Shown one piece after another: positions 1 to 5,377 of a stretch of 7,327 nt of DNA; the stretch's first letter is position 1, and each line of letters opens with the position of its first letter. Position numbers and translations under genes: made by a program. The stretch is from an uncultured Spirochaetaceae bacterium (GTDB lineage: Bacteria > Spirochaetota > Spirochaetia > Treponematales > Treponemataceae): assembly GCA_937875245.1 (NCBI GenBank), contig CALNCH010000247.1, positions 1 to 7,327 of the forward strand, read 5' to 3'. Under the pieces are notes generated by a model. It had not been told where the DNA came from. It saw nothing but the letters and a program-made list of their open reading frames with translations, and ran no database searches.

Positions 1-516
1 ATGGCTATTAAGCAACTTGAATTCTTTGACGACGTTGATGTTATTCAAATTGGTGCTAGAAATATGCAAAACTTCGATTTACTTAAAGAGCTCGGTCAGT
101 GTAAAAAAACAATTCTCTTAAAAAGAGGACTGGCTGCTACAGTAAAAGAATTTTTAATGTCAGCCGAATATATTATGTCCGCAGGTAACGAAAATATCAT
201 TTTGTGTGAAAGAGGTATTCGTACTTTTGATAATTACACTCGAAATACCTTAGATTTAAGTGTTGTACCTTACTTAAAAAAAGTAACACACCTACCTGTT
301 ATTGTTGATCCAAGTCATGCAACTGGACTTAACTGGATGGTAGAACCTATGGCAAAAGCAGCTATAGCAGTTGGTGCAGATGGTTTAATGATAGAAGTAC
401 ATAACTGCCCAGAATGTGCTCTTTGTGACGGTGAACAGTCTATAACACCTGTTCAATTTGAAGGTATTATGCAAAAGCTACGAAAGTATGCAGAATTAGA
501 AGGACGGATTATCTAA
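1..516 (+). CDS. aroF: 3-deoxy-7-phosphoheptulonate (DAHP) synthase, type I-beta, C-terminal half (5' end outside window)
   Basis: Cytoplasmic enzyme that condenses phosphoenolpyruvate with erythrose 4-phosphate, the first step of the shikimate pathway. The 171 visible residues match the C-terminal half of the short, Thermotoga-like DAHP synthases of about 340 residues: IQIGARNMQNF (15-25), the ILLKRG substrate loop (38-43), ERGIRTF (70-76), VDPSHATG (102-109), and IEVH followed by LCDGEQS (131-147). H106, E132 and D143 align with known metal ligands of the family; the Cys ligand would lie upstream of the window. The Met at position 1 is internal: the family has about 165 more residues before this point, so the gene is cut by the window edge and is not truncated in the genome. 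Its stop overlaps the tyrA start by one base (TAATG), so the two are almost certainly co-transcribed. The symbol is the usual one for this subtype; aroG-type names are also used. Confidence 0.93.
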   Translation: MAIKQLEFFDDVDVIQIGARNMQNFDLLKELGQCKKTILLKRGLAATVKEFLMSAEYIMSAGNENIILCERGIRTFDNYTRNTLDLSVVPYLKKVTHLPVIVDPSHATGLNWMVEPMAKAAIAVGADGLMIEVHNCPECALCDGEQSITPVQFEGIMQKLRKYAELEGRII

Positions 517-1448
517 TGAAAACCTCTGTTTCTGAGTTTACCTTTGGATTTATGGGATTAGGACTTATGGGAGGTTCTTTGGCTCGAGGAATACGAAAGT
601 ATGTTTTAAGCCAAGGGAACTCTTCAGGAAAGATTTTAGCTTGCGATATACATAAAGCATCTTTAGAAGATGCGTTATTAGATGGTGTAATTGATAGAGG
701 GTTTTCCTATTCAGATGTATCACAGATGATACCTGAATGTGATTTGATTTTTGTATGTTTGTATCCAAAAGCTACAGCTTTTTTTTTACTGGAATATGAA
801 CAATTATTTTCTCCTCATTCAATTATTACAGATATTGCAGGTGTAAAAAATCCTCTAATTACGAAGATTTCAAATACTTGGAAAAGAACAGATGTGGTCT
901 TTGTACCGGGACATCCTATGGCAGGAAGCGAGAGAGAAGGGTTTGCCCATGCTTCTTCAGAAATATTTAAAGGTCGCAATTATTTATTCTTACCTCCTAT
1001 TGGAGGAAGGGAAAAAATAGAGATGGAAGGTTGTCATTTTCTTTCTCAATGGGCTACAAAAATATTAAAAGAAATAGCTTTGTCCATTGGTTTTTCTAGA
1101 TTAATTGATACTACTGCAAAAGTGCATGACCACAAAATCGCCTTTACTTCTCAACTTTGTCATATTATTGCTTCTGCCTTGGTAGATAGTGCAGAAGATA
1201 CAGAGATTACTGCCTTTGGGGGAGGTTCCTTTGAAGATTTAACTCGGATTGCCATGATAAATGCTCCTCTTTGGACAGAATTATTTTTAGAAGATAGAGA
1301 AGAGTTACTTTCTCATATTAGTTCTTTTGAAAAATCTATGGCAATTATACGGAAAGCTCTGGAGGAAAAGGATGAGGTCCTTTTAGAAAATATCTTAGCT
1401 AAGGTGAGAGAAAAACGGATTTCTATGGCAAAACCAAAGAATCTGTAG
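516..1448 (+). CDS. tyrA: prephenate dehydrogenase (tyrosine biosynthesis)
   Basis: Oxidatively decarboxylates prephenate to 4-hydroxyphenylpyruvate, using NAD(P)+, in tyrosine synthesis. The 310-residue protein opens with a Rossmann fold: GLGLMGGSLA gives the GxGxxG loop at G14/G16/G19. An acidic residue (D44) at the end of the second strand suggests an NAD+ preference. Family motifs follow: HPMAGSE (133-139), the catalytic-region HDHKIAFTSQLCH (204-216) and GGGSFEDLTRIA (235-246). There is no fused chorismate mutase or ACT domain, so feedback control through an ACT domain is not expected. Translation is probably coupled to the DAHP synthase gene through the TAATG overlap. A Shine-Dalgarno-like AAGGA lies at 500-504, 11 nt before the ATG, rather far. 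Cyclohexadienyl (arogenate) dehydrogenase activity cannot be excluded from sequence. Confidence 0.93.
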   Translation: MKTSVSEFTFGFMGLGLMGGSLARGIRKYVLSQGNSSGKILACDIHKASLEDALLDGVIDRGFSYSDVSQMIPECDLIFVCLYPKATAFFLLEYEQLFSPHSIITDIAGVKNPLITKISNTWKRTDVVFVPGHPMAGSEREGFAHASSEIFKGRNYLFLPPIGGREKIEMEGCHFLSQWATKILKEIALSIGFSRLIDTTAKVHDHKIAFTSQLCHIIASALVDSAEDTEITAFGGGSFEDLTRIAMINAPLWTELFLEDREELLSHISSFEKSMAIIRKALEEKDEVLLENILAKVREKRISMAKPKNL

Positions 1449-1451
1449 GTC

Positions 1452-1480
1452 TTGACACTGAAGGGCGTCTTTAATACTAT
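1452..1480 (+). promoter_or_regulatory. sigma70-type promoter of apt, predicted leaderless
   Basis: A perfect -35 TTGACA (1452-1457) is followed after 17 bp by TACTAT (1475-1480), which matches the -10 consensus at 4 of 6 positions. The hexamer ends 6 nt before the apt ATG at 1487, so the expected start site is the A of the start codon. A better -10, TATAAT at 1478-1483, has a 20-bp spacer and would put the start inside the ATG region. No Shine-Dalgarno sequence lies between tyrA and apt. Confidence 0.65.
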
Positions 1481-1486
1481 AATCTT

Positions 1487-2020
1487 ATGGCTGATTTACA
1501 ATTACTTGATAAAGCAATACGACGAGTTCCCAATTTCCCTAAACCAGGTATTTTGTTTTATGATATAACTGGTGTATTGGTTAACCCTGAAGCTTTCAAA
1601 TTTTGTCTTGATGAAATGGTAAAAATATATAAAGATACACACCTTGATGCCGTTGCTGGTGTTGAATCTCGAGGTTTTATTTTTGCTGCTCCTTTAGCAG
1701 AAAGACTGGGAATACCTCTTGTTCTTATTCGTAAAAAAGGTAAATTACCAGGTGATACTTATTCCTGTAAATATGCTTTGGAATATGGTACTGCAGAAAT
1801 AGAAGTTCATAAAGCTGACTTAAAAAAAGGGCAGAAAATCGTTGTTATTGATGATTTAATTGCAGCTGGTGGAACCTTAAAAGCGGCCCAAACTATTATT
1901 GAAGAAGCAGGTGCAAGTGTTTTTGAATTCTGTGGTGTTGTAGGGCTTCCCTTTTTAAAATACCAAGAAGTATTATCACCAACGCCTGTTAGAACATTAA
2001 TTAATTACGATTCTGAATAA
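1487..2020 (+). CDS. apt: adenine phosphoribosyltransferase
   Basis: Purine salvage enzyme that converts adenine and PRPP to AMP and pyrophosphate in the cytoplasm. The 177-residue length is normal. Motifs: FPKPGILFYDIT (18-29), typical of bacterial APRT; GVESRGF (58-64); the flexible-loop region IRKKGKLPGD (81-90); and the PRPP-binding motif VVIDDLIAAGGT (119-130) with D122 and D123. Most relatives have ATGGT, so Ala127 replaces a Thr; this is a mild variation. The start at 1487 is supported by the N-terminal match to the family. There is no ribosome binding site, and a consensus -35/-10 pair abuts the start, which suggests a leaderless message independent of the upstream aromatic genes. No terminator is seen between apt and dfx, so some readthrough into dfx is possible. 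Confidence 0.95.
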   Translation: MADLQLLDKAIRRVPNFPKPGILFYDITGVLVNPEAFKFCLDEMVKIYKDTHLDAVAGVESRGFIFAAPLAERLGIPLVLIRKKGKLPGDTYSCKYALEYGTAEIEVHKADLKKGQKIVVIDDLIAAGGTLKAAQTIIEEAGASVFEFCGVVGLPFLKYQEVLSPTPVRTLINYDSE

Positions 2021-2035
2021 TACTATACAATTCAG

Positions 2036-2064
2036 GTGCAAAAAAAGTCTTTATGTACTATACT
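2036..2064 (+). promoter_or_regulatory. probable dfx promoter
   Basis: TATACT at 2059-2064 is a good -10. The hexamer 17 bp upstream, GTGCAA (2036-2041), matches TTGACA at only 3 positions, so the promoter may be weak or need an activator. Predicted start near 2071 gives a leader of about 16 nt that contains the GGAGG at 2073-2077. Confidence 0.5.
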
Positions 2065-2072
2065 TAGTGCAT

Positions 2073-2077
2073 GGAGG
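2073..2077 (+). promoter_or_regulatory. Shine-Dalgarno site that fixes the dfx start
   Basis: GGAGG sits 9 nt before the ATG at 2087. It supports that ATG over the in-frame GTG at 2036, which would lie at or before the -35 region and would add 17 residues not found in the family. Confidence 0.85.
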
Positions 2078-2086
2078 CTTTTTTTT

Positions 2087-2467
2087 ATGTGTAAAGTAGT
2101 GTTTTATAAGTGTTTAAAATGTGGAAACTTAGTAGCAGCAATCTATGAATCAGGTGTTCCAATGATTTGCTGTGGTGAACCAATGTCATTATTGAAAGCT
2201 AATGTAGTTGAGGCCAGTCAAGAAAAGCACATCCCAGTGGTTACTCGAGATGGGGCAACCTTACGTGTTACTGTTGGAAGTGTAGAACATCCTATGCTAC
2301 CAGAACATTTTATTCAATGGATCTTTTTAGAGACAAAAAACGGATGGCAGAGGAAATGTCTCTCTGCTGGAGATAAACCTGAAGCAGTTTTTGCACTAAC
2401 AGAAGACACTCCTGTTAGTGTTTATGAATACTGCAATCTTCATGGGTTATGGAAAGTAGATTTATAG
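2087..2467 (+). CDS. dfx: desulfoferrodoxin (2Fe superoxide reductase)
   Basis: Reduces superoxide to hydrogen peroxide without making oxygen; typical of anaerobes and microaerophiles. The 126-residue protein has both iron sites intact. The N-terminal desulforedoxin-like centre has C9, C12 (YKCLKCGN) and the adjacent pair C28-C29 (CCGEPM). The catalytic centre has E46-K47-H48 (EKHIP), H68 (EHPM), H74 (EHFIQW) and C116/H119 (EYCNLHGLW). This differs from the one-iron neelaredoxin type of Treponema pallidum, which lacks part of the first site. The ATG at 2087 is chosen from the GGAGG and from the family N-terminus. The gene runs convergently into the C_GCAxxG gene, overlapping it by 6 bases at the stops, and has its own terminator at 2503-2536. 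Confidence 0.95.
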   Translation: MCKVVFYKCLKCGNLVAAIYESGVPMICCGEPMSLLKANVVEASQEKHIPVVTRDGATLRVTVGSVEHPMLPEHFIQWIFLETKNGWQRKCLSAGDKPEAVFALTEDTPVSVYEYCNLHGLWKVDL

Positions 2468-2941
2468 TCTTTCAATAATTTTTGAAGCAATTATTCTAGC
2501 AGCGTCCCCTACAAGTAACTTGCAGGGGCGTTTTTTATAATACCCAACCGTGCGTTTTTCTGGAGTAGGAGAGTCTGCTCCGGGGTTATCTAACCCTAAT
2601 AACTTTCTACACACAATATTTCCATTTATTTTAGTAAACTCACTAGCTAATTCCTGGATGAGTGCATAGTGTTCAGCCTTTGCTTCGGGAGCAGAATTTT
2701 CATCGTATCCCCAAAGTAGTCCGGCAACCGAAAACATAGCAGAAACCGCTCCACAAACTTCTCGAAGTCGTCCCATACCACCACCAAAAGAAGCACCCCA
2801 TTTCATAGCCGTTTGATGGTTGATGCTACAAACTTCTTCTCCTAAATCATCCACAAAGGTACAAAGTACTGCTTGGTGACAATTCATTCCTTTTGTAAAA
2901 TTTTCTTCTGCGATTGTGCCATATTCTTCAATTGATTTCAT
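2462..2941 (-). CDS. C_GCAxxG_C_C family (putative redox-active) protein
   Basis: A 159-residue protein matching the C_GCAxxG_C_C family of small cysteine-motif proteins, proposed to be redox-active and of unproven function. With Met at 2941 as residue 1, the four family cysteines are C21 (NCHQAV), C63 (the CGAVSA block after a Gly-rich GASFGGGMGR), C111 (CRKLLG) and C140 (RPCKLLV); C27 and C38 are extra. There is no signal peptide, so it is probably cytoplasmic. An upstream in-frame TTG at 2977 would give 171 residues and a 16-nt overlap with the preceding gene. The ATG at 2941 is preferred because it has an AGAGAG sequence just before it and keeps a normal 20-nt gap. It is the second gene of an operon with the DUF134-NifX fusion, so a shared role in metal or redox sensing or handling is plausible but inferred. 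Its 3' end is shared with the dfx terminator. Confidence 0.85.
   Translation of the reverse strand: MKSIEEYGTIAEENFTKGMNCHQAVLCTFVDDLGEEVCSINHQTAMKWGASFGGGMGRLREVCGAVSAMFSVAGLLWGYDENSAPEAKAEHYALIQELASEFTKINGNIVCRKLLGLDNPGADSPTPEKRTVGYYKKRPCKLLVGDAARIIASKIIERL
2503..2536 (+). terminator. Rho-independent terminator of dfx, inside the opposing gene
   Basis: Left arm 2503-2515 pairs with right arm 2519-2530: CG/CG, CCCCT/AGGGG and CAAG/CTTG, with one bulged T and one A/C mismatch, loop TAA. It is followed by T6 at 2531-2536. The T run is on the + strand only, so it acts on dfx transcripts. It lies wholly within the 3' coding part of the convergent C_GCAxxG gene. Confidence 0.8.
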
Positions 2942-2944
2942 GTA

Positions 2945-2950
2945 CTCTCT
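2945..2950 (-). promoter_or_regulatory. Shine-Dalgarno-like site favouring the 2941 start
   Basis: On the minus strand AGAGAG lies 3 nt before the ATG at 2941. Spacing is short and the match is partial, but the alternative TTG at 2977 has no better site and lies within the upstream gene. Confidence 0.45.
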
Positions 2951-2961
2951 TTGTATTGATG

Positions 2962-3705
2962 TTAGCGGCTCTCGCAAGAATGATTACCACAAGTATGACC
3001 TTCTTCATGCTCATGATCATGATGTGAACACATAACATCAGGGTTAAAAACTAATTTTCCCGCCAACAAATCAGTAGCTTTTTCGTCAGCATTACCTGTA
3101 ACACCACCATAGATAACAATGTTTTTTTCAGCTAAGGCCTCTTTTGCTCCACCACCGATACCACCACAAATCAGGCTGGTTACTCCTAAGTTTTGTAAAA
3201 AATCTGCTAAGGCACCATGTCCACTTCCATTTGTAGGAACAATTTCTGATGAAACAATTTGACCTTGTTCAATTGTATAAATTTTAAAAAATTCTGTATG
3301 TCCAAAATGTTGGAAAACAGAACCGTCTTTGTAAGTAATAGCTAATTTCATGTGTACTTCCTTGTTTGAAAAAGATGGGTTATTCCGACAACAACATGCT
3401 ATCGGACACTCTTTAAAATTGCCACCTTGAATAAAAAGAGTTCTACCTTCTACCAAACTTTTTGCGATTTTCTCTCGGGCTGTCATGTATATTGCAGTAA
3501 CGGTGGTTCGAGATACTTCCATTTGGGTTGCACAGTATTCTTGATTCTTTCCTTCGTAATTAATGATTCGTATTGTTTCATATTCATCTACAGACAGAAT
3601 AATGGGACAATTTGTTTCAGTTGATCCAGATTGAGAATGTGTTGGAACAAAGGAAGTACATTTTGGTAAACAGCAAACTCTTCTACATTTTATAGGTCTT
3701 GGCAT
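2962..3705 (-). CDS. DUF134 helix-turn-helix domain fused to a NifX/NifB-like (dinitrogenase Fe-Mo cofactor biosynthesis) domain
   Basis: A 247-residue two-domain protein. Residues 1 to about 97 match the DUF134 family of predicted DNA-binding proteins: MPRPIKCRRVCCLPKC start, LSVDEYETIRIINYEG (38-52) and a helix-turn-helix near 54-87. Residues 119 to about 224 match the NifX/NifB-C fold that binds Fe-S or Fe-Mo cofactor precursors: KLAITYKDGSVFQHFGHTEFF (120-140), GSGHGALADFL (161-171) and ICGGIGGGAKEAL (179-191). A linker carries C100 and C104-C105-C106. The tail is His/Cys-rich (CSHHDHEHEEGHTCGNHSC, 226-244) and could bind metal. No nif gene is in view, so a metal- or cluster-responsive regulator is the best inference. 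A consensus promoter abuts the ATG without a Shine-Dalgarno site. Met119 has its own AAGGAA and may start a second product. Confidence 0.88.
   Translation of the reverse strand: MPRPIKCRRVCCLPKCTSFVPTHSQSGSTETNCPIILSVDEYETIRIINYEGKNQEYCATQMEVSRTTVTAIYMTAREKIAKSLVEGRTLFIQGGNFKECPIACCCRNNPSFSNKEVHMKLAITYKDGSVFQHFGHTEFFKIYTIEQGQIVSSEIVPTNGSGHGALADFLQNLGVTSLICGGIGGGAKEALAEKNIVIYGGVTGNADEKATDLLAGKLVFNPDVMCSHHDHEHEEGHTCGNHSCESR
3358..3363 (-). promoter_or_regulatory. possible internal ribosome binding site for the NifX-like domain
   Basis: On the minus strand AAGGAA lies 6 nt before an in-frame ATG at 3351. That Met begins exactly where free-standing NifX-like proteins begin, so a separate 129-residue product is possible. 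Evidence is sequence only. Confidence 0.4.
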
Positions 3706-3711
3706 AGTTGG

Positions 3712-3740
3712 AGTATATTCTTATAACTGACATATGTCAA
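3712..3740 (-). promoter_or_regulatory. consensus sigma70 promoter of the DUF134-NifX operon, predicted leaderless
   Basis: On the minus strand TTGACA (3735-3740) is followed after exactly 17 bp by TATACT (3712-3717), then 6 nt, then the ATG at 3705. The predicted start site is the A of the ATG. No purine-rich ribosome binding site precedes the gene. Confidence 0.8.
3728..3739. promoter_or_regulatory. palindromic operator candidate over the -35 box
   Basis: TGACATATGTCA is a perfect 12-bp palindrome. On the minus strand it reads TTGACATATGTCA, a TTGAC-N4-GTCA pattern like the half-site layout of CRP/FNR family sites. It overlaps the -35 hexamer, where a bound dimer would block polymerase. 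The DUF134 domain encoded by the gene itself is another candidate binder (autoregulation). Confidence 0.45.
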
Positions 3741-3762
3741 TAATTAAAAAAATACATAGAGT

Positions 3763-3792
3763 AAAAAAAAGTCGATTCATTTGAATCGACTT
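3763..3792 (-). terminator. Rho-independent terminator of glyA
   Basis: Perfect 10-bp inverted repeat: arms 3769-3778 and 3783-3792, 4-nt loop. On the minus strand the hairpin is followed by a run of eight T (complement of 3763-3770). It lies 20 bp after the glyA stop and insulates glyA from the DUF134-NifX operon. Confidence 0.9.
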
Positions 3793-3811
3793 ATGAAAGA
3801 ATCATAAAAAA

Positions 3812-5314
3812 TTATTTTACAAACTCTTTTTGTAAGAAATCAAGATCTAACTCTGGATACAATACAAATCGAGACAGTAAAGATTGAACTTTTTCTGTTG
3901 CTGCTTTTTTTATAGCAGGATCTAAATCAATCTTTCCTTTAGCAGGTTTTCCCTCTTTTGTAAGTCCAGGTTTGGTGCCTTTTAATACCATATTAATAAT
4001 TGTAGCTATTTCTGCCATTTCAGGTTTTTCCATTCCTAATGTAGTAACTGCAGGAGTTCCCACTCGAATACCACTTGTCCACCAAGGACCCTGCGGATCA
4101 AAAGGAAGGGTGTTTCGATTTAATGTAACACCACATTCAAAAAGAGCATTTTCTGCTTGGCGACCTGTTAAACCAAAAGAAGTAACATCAATAAGCATCA
4201 AGTGGTTATCTGTTCCTCCAGTTTGTAACTTCATACCTAAATTGATACAATCTTCAGCAAGAGCTTTTGCGTTTGACTGAACATTTTTTGCATATGTTTG
4301 GTAAGCAGTTGTTCTTGCTTCTTTAAAAGCAATAGCTTTTGCAGCCATCATATGAGGAAGTGGGCCACCTAATACTAAAGGACAACCTTTATTTACAGCA
4401 TCTGCATATTCAGCTTTGCATAAAATTAAGGCACCACGAGGGCCACGAAGGGTTTTGTGAGGTGTAGTAGTAACGATGTCAGCCCATTCAACAGGATTTT
4501 CTTCTCCAGTAAAAACTTTTCCTGCAACTAAACCTGCAAAGTGAGCCATATCTACCATAAGAACTGCGCCACATTTGTCTGCGATTTGGCGAAATCGTTT
4601 GAAGTTAATTGCTCTTGGATATGCAGAATAACCTGCTAATAAAATCAGTGGTTTTACTTCCATTGCTTGTTTCTCAATAGCATCGTAATCAAGTAAGCCA
4701 CTTTTTTTATCTACCGTATATGAATAGCTATCAAACATTCGAGCGGATATATTCTGTCGGTATCCATGAGTTAAGTGACCACCTGAATAGTAATCTAATC
4801 CCATTAATTTTTGGTTACATAGTTTTTTACGCAAATCTGCCCATTGTTCATCGGTAAGATTAGATAAATTTGTTTCTTGAAATTCTTCTAAGGCTGGCAT
4901 TTCAATCTTTTGGTTTAAGATAGCCCAATAAGCTACGATATTTGCATCAGCTCCAGCATGAGGTTGTACATAGGCATGTTCAGCTCCAAAAAGAGCTTTT
5001 GCTTCTTCTGCAGCAACAGATTCAACTGCATCTACATTTTCACAGCCGCCGTAGTAACGATGTTCTGGAAAGCCTTCTGCGTATTTGTCAGTGAGGAGGT
5101 TGCCCATTGCAGCCTGAGTATTTAATGAACAATAGTTTTCGCTAGCAACTAATTTTAAATGTGCTCTTTGAGTTGCAAGTTCCTTTACCACAGAAGCTGC
5201 AATTTCTGGCCCTACTTGTGCAACTTGCTGCAAGTTAGCAACATATGCAGTCATTGCAGCATTAATTTTATCAGGTGCTTTACCTGTAAGATAATTTTCT
5301 AACGGTGTAGACAT
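3812..5314 (-). CDS. glyA: serine hydroxymethyltransferase, long form
   Basis: PLP enzyme interconverting serine plus tetrahydrofolate with glycine plus 5,10-methylenetetrahydrofolate; main source of one-carbon units. Family motifs: LVASENYCS (55-63), DKYAEGFPEHRYYGG (76-90), SGGHLTHGY (177-185), VDMAHFAGLVA (254-264), the PLP lysine K287 in TTTPHKTLRGPRG (282-294) and GIRVGTPAVTT (415-425). At 500 residues it is about 80 longer than the E. coli enzyme (417). Much of the extra length is an acidic and polar insert at about 134-170, before the SGGHLTHG motif, plus extra sequence at both ends. Long forms of this kind are known from treponemes and chlamydiae. The start is fixed by GAGGAG, 7 nt before the ATG. 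It has its own promoter, so it is independent of hsp33, although no terminator separates the two. Confidence 0.96.
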   Translation of the reverse strand: MSTPLENYLTGKAPDKINAAMTAYVANLQQVAQVGPEIAASVVKELATQRAHLKLVASENYCSLNTQAAMGNLLTDKYAEGFPEHRYYGGCENVDAVESVAAEEAKALFGAEHAYVQPHAGADANIVAYWAILNQKIEMPALEEFQETNLSNLTDEQWADLRKKLCNQKLMGLDYYSGGHLTHGYRQNISARMFDSYSYTVDKKSGLLDYDAIEKQAMEVKPLILLAGYSAYPRAINFKRFRQIADKCGAVLMVDMAHFAGLVAGKVFTGEENPVEWADIVTTTPHKTLRGPRGALILCKAEYADAVNKGCPLVLGGPLPHMMAAKAIAFKEARTTAYQTYAKNVQSNAKALAEDCINLGMKLQTGGTDNHLMLIDVTSFGLTGRQAENALFECGVTLNRNTLPFDPQGPWWTSGIRVGTPAVTTLGMEKPEMAEIATIINMVLKGTKPGLTKEGKPAKGKIDLDPAIKKAATEKVQSLLSRFVLYPELDLDFLQKEFVK

Positions 5315-5321
5315 TTATAAA

Positions 5322-5327
5322 CTCCTC
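5322..5327 (-). promoter_or_regulatory. glyA Shine-Dalgarno site
   Basis: On the minus strand GAGGAG lies 7 nt before the glyA ATG at 5314, a near-ideal site that contrasts with neighbouring genes lacking any. Confidence 0.85.
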
Positions 5328-5344
5328 AGTTTAATTATTTAATA

Positions 5345-5373
5345 ATACTACAGAATAGTAAGAATAATTTCAA
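5345..5373 (-). promoter_or_regulatory. probable glyA promoter
   Basis: On the minus strand TTGAAA (5368-5373) is followed after 17 bp by TAGTAT (5345-5350). The predicted start near 5338 gives a leader of about 24 nt with the GAGGAG. TATTAT three bases further on is an alternative -10 with a 20-bp spacer. Confidence 0.55.
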
Positions 5374-5377
5374 TTAC

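Noticed and set aside
565..768. 67-codon minus-strand frame inside tyrA
   Set aside because: No family resemblance, fully within a clear gene on the other strand, no ribosome binding site.
2036..2086. GTG extension of dfx by 17 residues
   Set aside because: Lies over the promoter and upstream of the GGAGG; family proteins start at the 2087 Met.
2962..3351. Nitrogen fixation role for the NifX-like domain
   Set aside because: No nifHDK, nifB or nifEN in the window, and this fold is common in non-fixing anaerobes.
3427..3624. 65-codon plus-strand frame inside the DUF134-NifX gene
   Set aside because: Antisense shadow; composition and sequence show no domain.
3972..4280. 102-codon plus-strand frame inside glyA
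   Set aside because: Antisense shadow of a strongly conserved enzyme.
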